From contig JAUWLJ010000101.1 in assembly GCA_030613705.1 (NCBI GenBank), positions 1 to 7,318 on the forward strand: a stretch of DNA of 7,318 bases, given 5' to 3'. Below are positions 1 through 5,861 of this stretch, piece after piece (position 1 is the stretch's first letter; the number at the start of each line of letters is the position of its first letter). Origin of the DNA: Chloroflexota bacterium (GTDB taxonomy: Bacteria; Chloroflexota; Anaerolineae; Anaerolineales; UBA4823). The position numbers and the translations under genes were made by a program. Below the pieces are notes generated by a model, which made no database searches, was not told the DNA's origin, and saw only the letters and a list, made by a program, of their open reading frames with translations.

Positions 1-63
1 TGAGGCTATGATGATACTGCTGAAGATCGCTCCTGGGAAGATGAATTTTCTGACCCTGTTCAT
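1..63 (-). CDS. N-terminus of a secreted or membrane-anchored protein, cut by the window edge
   Basis: Only the first 21 codons are visible; the rest lies beyond the left edge. The ATG at 63-61 is preceded by GGAGGG (minus strand, 68-73) with a 4-nt gap, so start and strand are well supported. An in-frame ATG at 75-73 has no ribosome binding site of its own. The peptide begins MNRVRK and continues with a mostly hydrophobic run (FIFPGAIFSSIIIAS). This is the shape of a Sec signal peptide or signal anchor: basic n-region, then hydrophobic h-region. The mature part is not visible, so the function cannot be told. A promoter with an operator-like box lies upstream at 120-148 and gives a leader of about 50 nt. 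The same operator type serves the divergent gene at 321, so the two may be co-regulated. Confidence 0.6.
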   Translation of the reverse strand, partial: MNRVRKFIFPGAIFSSIIIAS

Positions 64-119
64 TTGTCCCTCCATGAAGAGATGGGGTGGTTTGATTGAC
101 AAAATGTGAGTTCAGAGTT

Positions 120-148
120 AAAATAGCACAAATGTTCTATATTGTCAA
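120..148 (-). promoter_or_regulatory. Leftward sigma70-type promoter
   Basis: On the minus strand there is a perfect -35 TTGACA (148-143), a 17-bp spacer and a -10 TATTTT (125-120, 4 of 6 to consensus). Transcription would start near 113 and read into the partial gene at 63. Most of the spacer is occupied by an operator-like box at 125-138. Confidence 0.5.
125..138. promoter_or_regulatory. Degenerate copy of the SOS-type operator
   Basis: The plus-strand sequence AGCACAAATGTTCT matches the perfect box at 184-197 in 12 of 14 positions. One half-site, TGTTCT, is intact; the other is altered. On the minus strand it begins 4 bp after the -35 and overlaps the first base of the -10. The right-hand promoter has exactly this arrangement. 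The identical placement is the main reason to regard it as a real operator. Confidence 0.5.
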
Positions 149-173
149 GATACACGAACACCAAAATTGCCTA

Positions 174-202
174 TTGACAAAACAGAACATATGTTCTATA
201 GT
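174..202 (+). promoter_or_regulatory. Rightward sigma70-type promoter
   Basis: A perfect -35 TTGACA (174-179), a 17-bp spacer and a -10 TATAGT (197-202, 5 of 6) make a strong vegetative promoter. Transcription would start near 209, giving a leader of about 110 nt before the ATG at 321. The spacer contains a perfect 14-bp palindrome, so a bound repressor would block polymerase directly. Confidence 0.75.
184..197. promoter_or_regulatory. LexA-like (SOS box-type) operator
   Basis: AGAACATATGTTCT is a perfect 14-bp inverted repeat lying between the -35 and -10 of the rightward promoter. Its core GAAC-N4-GTTC equals the core of the Gram-positive SOS box bound by LexA/DinR (CGAAC-N4-GTTCG in Bacillus); only the outermost pair differs. 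That LexA is the protein bound here is inference. Another dimeric repressor with a similar site is possible, and no regulator gene is in the window. Confidence 0.6.
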
Positions 203-254
203 ATATAGCAACTTAGCCGAACGATCAAGTAGTAATTACTTAAATGGCTAGGAA

Positions 255-317
255 ATGATATTCGACCCAGAGTTTGATCAAATCAGCAAACCTCAGCAAG
301 GTGATTTGAGGAGGTAA
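255..317 (+). CDS. Possible 20-codon leader ORF upstream of the membrane protein gene
   Basis: An ATG at 255 opens a 20-codon frame (begins MIFDPEFDQ, ends GDLRR) that stops at TAA 315-317. A second in-frame TAA (318-320) follows, then the ATG of the next gene in the same frame. Its last two sense codons, AGG AGG, are themselves the Shine-Dalgarno of the following gene, so translation of the two would be linked. Against it: the only ribosome binding candidate, AGGA at 250-253, lies almost directly on the ATG. The frame could also be chance or a remnant of an older, longer N-terminus. I recognise no family. Confidence 0.25.
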   Translation: MIFDPEFDQISKPQQGDLRR

Positions 318-320
318 TAA

Positions 321-1037
321 ATGAACATATCTATCGCTCGTAACCAGAAAATTAATACAGCCATCAGTCGTTTTAGCTTCCGGCGTGGAATGGCCTTCGG
401 GGTGATCATAATCTCCGCCCTGCTTGCCTTCGAATTGTTTAATTACAGCACTACTGAATTTGCTCTGTCAGATTTACTTGGTGATCTAGATTTTGCTGGG
501 ATCAGCTGGGCGACGATCCTGGCACTTGCCTTTTGCGGGATCGATTTTGCTGGTATTGCACGGCTATTTACTCCCGAGGATGGGGCAAACGAACCTAATG
601 AGGTTTGGTATCTATTTGGTGCCTGGCTGCTGGCGGCTACGATGAATGCCATGCTGACCTGGTGGGGGGTATCAATAGCCCTTCTCAACCATGAAAGCCT
701 CGGCAATGCGGTAGTGGACCGGGAGACACTCTTGAAAGTAGTCCCTTTATTCGTTGCCATCCTGGTTTGGTTGATCCGGGTGTTGATCATCGGAACATTT
801 TCTGTTGCTGGAGACCGCTTATTCAGCCAGGATTCGCATTACAGTAACAACAATATCTCTTCGAGATCACAATCCAAGCGCACCAATGGGGCTCCAATTC
901 AAGCCAGGAAACCTGCGACGCGCTCCGCATATAAGCCAATGCCTCAGCCCGAACAATCTTACTCCCGACCCGAGCCAACTTACCACCCACTTTCGATGAG
1001 CGCTTCTGGCAGGAACAAAGGCAGCAGCTCCCGTTAG
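321..1037 (+). CDS. Unrecognised integral membrane protein with a basic C-terminal tail
   Basis: This 238-residue protein starts at an ATG with an excellent Shine-Dalgarno, GAGGAGGT at 308-315, 5 nt upstream. After a short basic N-terminus (RNQK..RFSFRR) there are four likely membrane segments at about residues 23-43, 58-80, 96-122 and 138-163. From about 165 to the end the chain is polar and rich in Ser, Arg, Pro and Gln, with Tyr-Pro patches; it looks disordered and, being positively charged, probably cytoplasmic. I do not recognise the family and see no catalytic motif. The promoter carries a LexA-like operator, so DNA-damage induction is an inference. Several bacteria make small SOS-induced membrane proteins that block division, but nothing in this sequence shows such a role. 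It ends before a two-way terminator and faces the two-component genes. Confidence 0.85.
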   Translation: MNISIARNQKINTAISRFSFRRGMAFGVIIISALLAFELFNYSTTEFALSDLLGDLDFAGISWATILALAFCGIDFAGIARLFTPEDGANEPNEVWYLFGAWLLAATMNAMLTWWGVSIALLNHESLGNAVVDRETLLKVVPLFVAILVWLIRVLIIGTFSVAGDRLFSQDSHYSNNNISSRSQSKRTNGAPIQARKPATRSAYKPMPQPEQSYSRPEPTYHPLSMSASGRNKGSSSR

Positions 1038-1095
1038 CTAATTCACCCTCGAAAGTGACCACATTTGGTCGATTGGTTAGGATATGGTAGATATG

Positions 1096-1132
1096 AAAAA
1101 CCCCCAGGGTATCATTAGAACTGGGGGTTTTT
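1096..1132. terminator. Bidirectional Rho-independent terminator
   Basis: AAAAACCCCCAG (1096-1107) pairs perfectly with CTGGGGGTTTTT (1121-1132) across a 13-nt loop. The A-run and T-run flank the GC core, so the hairpin ends in U's on either strand. It sits between the rightward membrane protein gene (stop at 1037) and the leftward histidine kinase gene (stop at 1157) and can end both transcripts. Confidence 0.9.
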
Positions 1133-1156
1133 GTCTACGGAATTTATGGTGAGTGC

Positions 1157-2542
1157 TTAATTCGCCTGGCAATCGTCCCCTGCCAGAGGCAGCCAAACAG
1201 AGAAGGTAGTACCCGTGCCCTCCGTTGATTCGACTTCTAATCTCCCTCCATGGTTGTGAACAATCCAATAAGCGATCGATAGCCCCAATCCGAAGCCTTT
1301 ACCATCCCGGGAGCGAGTGCGAGACTTTTCTCCCCGGTAGAAGCGTTCAAAGACATGAGGCAGATCCTCACTCGGTATCCCAGGACCTGTATTGTGGATG
1401 GTCAATCTCGATTGATCGTCAGCTTTTCCCAGTCCAATCGTCACCACCCCTCCACTCGGTGTGTAGTTAATGGCGTTGCCGACTAAATTCACCAGAACTT
1501 GTTTAATCCGGTCCCGATCGCCGCATACCAGGACCTGATCGATCTCTCCCAAACGCATCATCACTTTCTCGCTGGCCAAGACACTCATTTGGTTGAGCAC
1601 TTCGAGTACCAGGGTATCCAACTCAATTAAACGGATATCGAGGGGAAGTTTCCCCGATTCTGCTTGAGCGAGCAAGAGCAAATTTCCAACCATGCGAATC
1701 AAGCGATCGACTTCATTCTCGATGCTGGTCAGAGACTCTTCATCAAAACTGCCAATACGCTGCATTAGATCAACATTTCCTTTAATCACTGTCAGCGGCG
1801 TACGCAATTCATGACCGACATCTGCCAAAAACCGTCTCTGGGTGTTGAATAGATTTTCCAGGCGATGGAGAGTCTGATTAAATGCGTGAATTAATTGACC
1901 TACTTCATCATCGGGAGAACCCTGGTAGGAAATTCGACGAGAAAGATCGTCTGCCCTGGTGATTTGCAAGGCAGTTTGGGTGACGGCTTCCAAGGGTGCT
2001 AATGCTCGTCGAGTGGTCAGCCAACCAACCACACCGGTGATTGCCATAGCGATCACCGAGCCCATCAACAAAACTGTCACGAGTACATTCAGCGTCCGAT
2101 CTACAACCACCAAGCCAGTGGCTAGCTGCAGGGTTCCAATAGGGCGATTACCAAGCACCAAAGGTACACTAAGAACCCGTAAATGGAGATCTTCGATATC
2201 TATGCTGCGAAAAACAGGGACAGATGACTGTAATCCGAGTGGGTCGAAAGAACGGATAAATCCTCCAGGGTAGTTCTTTGATTGTAGATGTCCTCCCCGA
2301 TCCCAAGCCTGTGCATAAACACTACCCGTCAAGTCAAGTGAAGGCAGGGAGAGGACTTCCATATTCCCAACCGCTTCGACTACTGTGTCTGCACGAATCT
2401 CTTCGAAAGCTTGTTGTAAAGCTAGATCAACCTGTGCGATCAGCAGGAAACTGATGATGAGATAAACTGCAACGCAAAATAGCAGCAGAATTCCACCGAG
2501 TAGAGAGGTGTAGAGGAGGGTTAAACGGGCGCGCAGGGACAT
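1157..2542 (-). CDS. Two-component sensor histidine kinase (HisKA/HATPase_c, HAMP)
   Basis: This 461-residue membrane sensor kinase phosphorylates the response regulator encoded just upstream. TM1 lies at about 8-35, an extracytoplasmic sensor region without a recognised fold at 36-150, TM2 at about 151-174, then a HAMP linker to about 232. The H-box DVGHELRTPL places the phospho-accepting histidine at 244. The ATP-binding domain shows the N-box (VNLVGNAINYT, Asn356), G1 (HNTGPGIP, 383-390, with Asn in place of the usual Asp, a common variant), F-box (HVFERFYRG, 396-404) and G2 (GKGFGLGL, 414-421), so it should be active. No Shine-Dalgarno precedes the ATG. The gene follows the regulator's stop by 9 nt, and a hairpin fills the junction, which suggests coupled translation. 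The input signal cannot be read from the sequence. Confidence 0.95.
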   Translation of the reverse strand: MSLRARLTLLYTSLLGGILLLFCVAVYLIISFLLIAQVDLALQQAFEEIRADTVVEAVGNMEVLSLPSLDLTGSVYAQAWDRGGHLQSKNYPGGFIRSFDPLGLQSSVPVFRSIDIEDLHLRVLSVPLVLGNRPIGTLQLATGLVVVDRTLNVLVTVLLMGSVIAMAITGVVGWLTTRRALAPLEAVTQTALQITRADDLSRRISYQGSPDDEVGQLIHAFNQTLHRLENLFNTQRRFLADVGHELRTPLTVIKGNVDLMQRIGSFDEESLTSIENEVDRLIRMVGNLLLLAQAESGKLPLDIRLIELDTLVLEVLNQMSVLASEKVMMRLGEIDQVLVCGDRDRIKQVLVNLVGNAINYTPSGGVVTIGLGKADDQSRLTIHNTGPGIPSEDLPHVFERFYRGEKSRTRSRDGKGFGLGLSIAYWIVHNHGGRLEVESTEGTGTTFSVWLPLAGDDCQAN

Positions 2543-2543
2543 A

Positions 2544-2569
2544 CTGAGAGGTTATGCAGGCTCTCTCAG
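2544..2569 (-). promoter_or_regulatory. Intercistronic hairpin over the regulator stop codon
   Basis: In the minus-strand mRNA, CTGAGAG (2569-2563) pairs perfectly with CTCTCAG (2550-2544) across a 12-nt loop that contains the response regulator's UAA. The hairpin ends one base before the kinase AUG, which lacks its own Shine-Dalgarno. A ribosome ending the regulator ORF would open it. This fits translational coupling and a low kinase-to-regulator ratio, but that role is inferred. Confidence 0.5.
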
Positions 2570-3229
2570 CACATAACCCATTCCACGAACTGTGTGCAGT
2601 AAGCGGGGTTCTTCGTCGACTTCCAATTTCTGGCGTAGATAACGGATATAGACTTCGATGATATTGCTTTCACCGCCGAAGTCATAGCCCCAAACCCGGT
2701 CGAAGATCACATCTCTGGTTAAGACCTGCCGCGGGTGGCGCAGAAAGAGCTCCAAGAGCTCATATTCTTTTGCGGTGAGCGAAATGGTGCGTTCGCCGCG
2801 ATACGCCTGGCGGGTGCCGGTATCCAAGGAAAGATCGGCAAAGCGTAAAACTTGAGGGCGGCTGGGTTGGGCACGGCGCAGTAGAGCCCGGATGCGCGCC
2901 AGCAGTTCATCCAGATTAAATGGTTTGATCATATAATCATCGGCGCCCATATCAAGACCGAGCACGCGATCATTTACCGAATCTTTTGCCGTAAGGATTA
3001 AAATGGGCACCGGTCCCCCAGCGCGCAGGCGGCGGCAGACTTCAAGCCCATCAATTCCGGGCAGCATTAAATCCAAGACAACCAGATCGGGTGGATTATC
3101 TCTGGCTAAGCCTAACCCCATCTGCCCATCGATAGCAATATCTACCTGATAACCTTCGTAGGCCAATCCTCGGCGGAGAAATTTTAAGATCGCTTCATCA
3201 TCTTCGATAACCAATACTCGAGCACTCAT
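2552..3229 (-). CDS. OmpR/PhoB-family response regulator
   Basis: This is a cytoplasmic DNA-binding transcription factor of 225 residues, the usual length for the family. The receiver domain (1 to about 118) has the acidic pair Asp10/Asp11, the phospho-acceptor Asp53 in [12 protein letters not shown], the switch Thr80 (LILTAKD) and Lys102 in the MIKPF motif. After a short linker, the winged-helix output domain (about 126-222) has the typical [16 protein letters not shown] stretch, the recognition region ([15 protein letters not shown]) and a C-terminal wing ending [10 protein letters not shown]. The start is supported by AGGAGGG (minus strand, 3239-3233), 3 nt from the ATG. The partner kinase follows 9 nt downstream in one operon. 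It resembles MprA/RppA-type regulators, but the targets cannot be deduced. I found no clear promoter in the AT-rich gap upstream. Confidence 0.96.
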   Translation of the reverse strand: MSARVLVIEDDEAILKFLRRGLAYEGYQVDIAIDGQMGLGLARDNPPDLVVLDLMLPGIDGLEVCRRLRAGGPVPILILTAKDSVNDRVLGLDMGADDYMIKPFNLDELLARIRALLRRAQPSRPQVLRFADLSLDTGTRQAYRGERTISLTAKEYELLELFLRHPRQVLTRDVIFDRVWGYDFGGESNIIEVYIRYLRQKLEVDEEPRLLHTVRGMGYVLREPA

Positions 3230-3374
3230 ATGCCCTCCTGATCATTAAATGTCATATAAATTGGAACTATTTGATAGATTTTCTCCCTATCCCATTTAAT
3301 AGGAACGGTCACTATCAACTTGAAGATTAATAAATTAATTGAATTCCCATGAATATACCACAGCATGAGCAAAG

Positions 3375-3402
3375 AAAAAAGGCCGCCTGAGTTCAGACGG
3401 CC
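3375..3402 (-). terminator. Rho-independent terminator after rplL
   Basis: On the minus strand GGCCGTCTGA (3402-3393) pairs with TCAGGCGGCC (3390-3381); one pair is a G-U wobble and the loop is very short. TTTTTT (3380-3375) follows at once. It closes the ribosomal-protein operon 22 nt past the rplL stop and separates it from the two-component genes. Confidence 0.92.
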
Positions 3403-3423
3403 CATAGTTAAAGATTGGAAAAA

Positions 3424-3804
3424 CTAAACAACTTCAACCGTAGCACCTGCGGCTTCAAGCTTTGATTTGGCATCATTGGCGGCTTCTTTCCCAGCACCTT
3501 CGAGCACTTTACCATCAGGTGTTTCAGCCATGTCTTTAGCTTCTTTCAAACCCAGGCTGGTCAGCTGACGGATAGCTTTGATGACCTCAATCTTCTTCGG
3601 ACCAGGTTCCTTGATGATCACGTCAAATTCAGTCTTCTCTTCAGCCGGTTCAGCACCAGCAGCTGCCATACCAGCCACAGCAGCTACAGCAACTGGTGCA
3701 GCTGCAGATACACCCCATTTGTCTTCCAACAATTTGACCAGTTCAGCAGCTTCAAGCACTGAGAGTTCACTAAGTTGGTCAACGATCTTTTCTAATTCAG
3801 CCAT
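3424..3804 (-). CDS. rplL: Large ribosomal subunit protein bL12 (L7/L12)
   Basis: This is the 126-residue acidic stalk protein. It binds L10 as dimers and recruits and stimulates the translational GTPases (EF-Tu, EF-G, IF2, RF3). The N-terminal dimerisation domain is at about 1-32, followed by an Ala-rich flexible hinge (33-52). The globular factor-binding domain (57-126) has the signature [18 protein letters not shown] and SLGLKEAKD. The length is usual for the family. AGGAGA (minus strand, 3820-3815) stands 10 nt before the ATG. It follows rplJ by 63 nt in the same transcript, so the L10 leader attenuator also governs it. It is the last gene of the block: a terminator follows rather than rpoB. 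Confidence 0.98.
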   Translation of the reverse strand: MAELEKIVDQLSELSVLEAAELVKLLEDKWGVSAAAPVAVAAVAGMAAAGAEPAEEKTEFDVIIKEPGPKKIEVIKAIRQLTSLGLKEAKDMAETPDGKVLEGAGKEAANDAKSKLEAAGATVEVV

Positions 3805-3867
3805 TTTATATTTATCTCCTGTAATTTAGTTAAGTTGATATGGATTATTTATCTGCGTAGCTTAGGA

Positions 3868-4404
3868 TCAGCTCTCAGCGGGAGCAGATTCTGTATCAGC
3901 ATAAGCTTGAAATACAGCTGCCACCTGACGCGCTGGTTCAACAAGGGTGCGGACCAGCTGACTGGCAGGCGCCAGCAGAGTGCTGAGCAGCTGAGCCTGG
4001 ACAACTGGCAAAGGTGGCAGTTCAGCCAAAGCTTTAATTTCCTCGACACTGAGGATATTCGCGCCAAGGTAGCCGCCCTTGAATTTAAGGAAACCGACCG
4101 ATTTGGAAAAATCCGCCATCGCCTTAGCCATCGCTGGGGCATCCTCAAAGGCAAACCCGGCAGCAGTGCTACCCAAGAAGTACTCTTGCGGAAATTCGTA
4201 TCCAGCTTCCTGGAAAGCCAGTTTCCCGAGAGTGTTCTTGATGATGTGGAATTCTCCCCCCACCTCACGCACCTTGTCCCGCAAGACGTCTATATCTTTC
4301 ACGGTCAGGCCAATGTATTCTGCCAGGAAGACTGCCTGGCTATTACCCAACCAATCCTGATAGATCGCCACGATCTCTTTTTTGCGTTCTTTCGAAACAG
4401 CCAA
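3868..4404 (-). CDS. rplJ: Large ribosomal subunit protein uL10, TTG start
   Basis: This 178-residue protein is the base of the L7/L12 stalk. It binds 23S rRNA near L11 and carries the L12 dimers on its C-terminal helix. The sequence starts (M)AVSKERKKEIVAIYQDWL, as L10 proteins do, with the RNA-binding domain over about 1-130. The C-terminal amphipathic helix (about 145-172, ASQLVRTLVEPARQVAAVFQAY) is where L12 binds. I chose the TTG at 4404-4402 because the homology begins there and a perfect AGGAGGT (minus strand, 4420-4414) lies 9 nt upstream. The frame stays open upstream to an ATG at 4551, but those codons lie in the structured leader. L10 bound to L12 is known to repress this operon through the leader. 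Confidence 0.96.
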   Translation of the reverse strand: MAVSKERKKEIVAIYQDWLGNSQAVFLAEYIGLTVKDIDVLRDKVREVGGEFHIIKNTLGKLAFQEAGYEFPQEYFLGSTAAGFAFEDAPAMAKAMADFSKSVGFLKFKGGYLGANILSVEEIKALAELPPLPVVQAQLLSTLLAPASQLVRTLVEPARQVAAVFQAYADTESAPAES

Positions 4405-4426
4405 TGGATTCTTACCTCCTTGCAAT

Positions 4427-4461
4427 AAAAAATCTTTGCCTCGCATGTAGCCGGGCAAAGA
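4427..4461 (-). terminator. Regulated terminator (attenuator) of the rplJ-rplL leader
   Basis: On the minus strand TCTTTGCC (4461-4454) pairs perfectly with GGCAAAGA (4440-4433) across a 13-nt loop, followed by TTTTTT (4432-4427), just before the rplJ Shine-Dalgarno. The same TCTTTG can instead pair with an upstream CAAAGATCT (4498-4490), a 9-bp helix with one bulged G at 4462. That helix encloses a small TCCAT/ATGGA hairpin. The two folds exclude each other, which is the layout of an antiterminator/terminator switch. Confidence 0.82.
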
Positions 4462-4606
4462 CTCTCCTCTCCATGACAATGGAATTTCTAGATCTTTGAA
4501 GGAGTTGTCTTCACCTCGGCAGGGGATTAAACGATGGGCATCATTGCCCAAGGCACCTGCTGTCTCTGGCGAAGCAGTTTGTAAACCGGCTGGTGCCGGT
4601 AGCAGG
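4427..4606 (-). promoter_or_regulatory. Ribosomal protein L10 leader (autoregulatory RNA)
   Basis: The 217-nt gap between rplA and rplJ reads, on the minus strand, like the L10 leader RNA of bacteria. A hairpin ACCGGC/GCCGGT (4600-4595 with 4590-4585) is followed by the characteristic GAGACAGCAGGTGCC segment and the hairpin TGGGCA/TGCCCA (4550-4545 with 4540-4535). Then comes TAATCCCCTGCCGAGGTGA; its CCTGC (4523-4519) pairs with GCAGG (4560-4556) to close the domain. CCTGCT at 4606-4601 could compete for the same GCAGG. An antiterminator and terminator follow (see 4427-4461). In Bacillus and relatives the L10(L12)4 complex binds this domain and favours termination. Assignment here is by motif recognition, not by a covariance search. 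Confidence 0.85.
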
Positions 4607-4621
4607 AAAATTAAATTTAGG

Positions 4622-5341
4622 TTACTCGATATCCTCCATAGATTGAGCTTGACCCGGATCGACTTTGATGCCAGGTCCCATTGTGGTGGTCAAGGTCACG
4701 CGGCGGATGTAGGCACCTTTCGCCGCGGGGGGTCTGGCTTTCTTGATCAAATCCATTAACACAGCCATATTATCATACAAAGCGTCTGCTGAGAAAGATA
4801 CCTTTCCGAAAGGAACGTGCAGGTTAGCAGTTTTATCAACTCGGAATTCTACCCGTCCCGCCTTAGCTTCTTCAACTACACGGGGGAGATGTTCTTCAGC
4901 GACAACTGTTCCAGCTTTTGGGTTTGGCATCAAGCCGCGAGGTCCAAGAACACGACCGAGACGGCCGACTTTACCCATCATATCCGGTGTGGCAATGGCA
5001 ATATCGAAATCCGTCCAGCCATCCTGAATTTTCTTCAAAGTTTCATCGTCATCGGCGACGATATCAGCGCCTGCATCACGGGCAAGTGTAGCACCTTCGC
5101 CTTGAGCGAAAACCAGCACACGTACTGATTTTCCAAGTCCATGTGGCAGCACAGCAACGTCGCGAACTTGCTGGTCTGCATGTCGGGGGTCCACTCCCAA
5201 GCGGATATGAAGCTCCACTGTGGCATCAAAATTGGTGGTGGAAGTCTCTTGAGCCAAAGCTATCGCTTCTCTTGGTTCGTAATCCTTCTGCGTGTCGATT
5301 TTTTCGGCTGCCGCATTATATTTTTTTCCATGCTTTGCCAT
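4622..5341 (-). CDS. rplA: Large ribosomal subunit protein uL1
   Basis: This 239-residue protein forms the L1 stalk, binds 23S rRNA helices 76-78 and helps move the deacylated tRNA out of the E site. It is also the classical repressor of its own operon. Domain I (N- and C-terminal parts) flanks domain II (about 68-160). The family signature is clear at 119-146 ([20 protein letters not shown], then PNPKAGTV), as is the C-terminal [13 protein letters not shown]. The length is close to normal, with a few extra residues (AQSMEDIE) at the end. AAGGAG (minus strand, 5358-5353) lies 11 nt before the ATG. It follows rplK by 81 nt, and that gap holds a second sequence resembling the L1 site. Confidence 0.97.
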   Translation of the reverse strand: MAKHGKKYNAAAEKIDTQKDYEPREAIALAQETSTTNFDATVELHIRLGVDPRHADQQVRDVAVLPHGLGKSVRVLVFAQGEGATLARDAGADIVADDDETLKKIQDGWTDFDIAIATPDMMGKVGRLGRVLGPRGLMPNPKAGTVVAEEHLPRVVEEAKAGRVEFRVDKTANLHVPFGKVSFSADALYDNMAVLMDLIKKARPPAAKGAYIRRVTLTTTMGPGIKVDPGQAQSMEDIE

Positions 5342-5383
5342 GCTAGACTAATCTCCTTGGTGGTTCAAATGGGCGCCTCACTG

Positions 5384-5416
5384 GGTGTTTTATCCGGCGA
5401 AGGCATACCCTCCCAC
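5384..5416 (-). promoter_or_regulatory. L1-site-like sequence before rplA
   Basis: On the minus strand GTGGGAGGGT (5416-5407) and, 14 nt on, TAAAACACC (5392-5384) repeat the conserved parts of the site before rplK (GTGGGAGGGT ... TAAAACCAC). The outer strands can pair as CTG(T)GG with CCCAG (5418-5413 with 5385-5381, bulged U at 5415). The inner helix is weak (TAT-CC with GG-ATA). The sequence kinship is clear, but the fold is poorer than at rplK, so function is uncertain. Confidence 0.4.
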
Positions 5417-5422
5417 AGGTTT

Positions 5423-5848
5423 TTATTCAACTACATCCAGCCCCATATTGCGGGCGGTGCCCTCAATCTGGCGCATTGCACTTTCAATATCGTTGGCGTT
5501 CAAATCCTTCATTTTAATTTCTGCGATCTCTTTTACCTGACTGCGAGTAACTGTACCAACTTTCTCGCGAGGTGGGTTGGAAGATCCTTTTTCGATCCCG
5601 GCCGCTTTCTTCAAGAGAACTGAAGCTGGAGAGGTCTTTAAGATAAAGGAAAATGAACCATCGACGTAAATACTGATCTCGGCTGGGATGATCTCTCCCG
5701 GGCGACTTGAGGTACGGGCATTGTATTCTTTGCAAAATGCCATTAAGTTAATCCCATGCCCTGCCAAAGCCGGACCGATTGGGGGTGCCGGATTAGCTTT
5801 TCCGGCCTCTATTTGCAAACGAACTACCGCTTTTATTTTCTTTGCCAC
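5423..5848 (-). CDS. rplK: Large ribosomal subunit protein uL11, GTG start
   Basis: This 141-residue protein, exactly the usual L11 length, binds the GTPase-associated region of 23S rRNA and takes part in factor-dependent GTP hydrolysis and the stringent response. The N-terminal domain has [20 protein letters not shown] (17-36). The C-terminal rRNA-binding domain (about 70-141) ends with the family signature [12 protein letters not shown] chose the GTG at 5848-5846 because the protein then begins (M)[11 protein letters not shown] as in homologues, and AAGGAG (minus strand, 5860-5855) lies 6 nt upstream. An in-frame ATG at 5929 would add 27 residues, overlap the end of nusG and run through the L1 site, so it is unlikely. 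It lies 67 nt after nusG and leads the L11-L1 pair. Confidence 0.97.
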   Translation of the reverse strand: MAKKIKAVVRLQIEAGKANPAPPIGPALAGHGINLMAFCKEYNARTSSRPGEIIPAEISIYVDGSFSFILKTSPASVLLKKAAGIEKGSSNPPREKVGTVTRSQVKEIAEIKMKDLNANDIESAMRQIEGTARNMGLDVVE

Positions 5849-5861
5849 TATTTTCTCCTTC

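Noticed and set aside
4..99. Plus-strand frame ending at TGA 97-99 (contains EDEFSDPVHLSLHEEMGWFD), looking like the C-terminus of an upstream gene
   Set aside because: A TGA at 1-3 closes the same frame, there is no ATG near its beginning, and the minus strand here has a better case (ribosome binding site, ATG, signal peptide and promoter).
3240..3374. Promoter for the two-component operon in the AT-rich gap
   Set aside because: The best minus-strand candidate (TTCAAG, 17 bp, TATTAA at about 3296-3324) matches consensus too poorly. An inverted TTGATAG/CTATCAA pair (3271-3277 and 3312-3318) is too short and too far apart to call an operator.
3835..4428. Plus-strand frame of 197 codons opposite rplJ
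   Set aside because: It is a shadow of the strongly conserved rplJ and its leader, with no family resemblance and no ribosome binding site.
4405..4551. N-terminal extension of rplJ to the in-frame ATG at 4551
   Set aside because: These codons lie in the L10 leader and the attenuator terminator. L10 homology starts at the TTG at 4404, which has AGGAGGT in front.
4585..4600. Hairpin ACCGGC/GCCGGT after rplA as a terminator
   Set aside because: It has only a short, broken T-run after it and belongs to the start of the L10 leader, where read-through is needed for rplJL expression.
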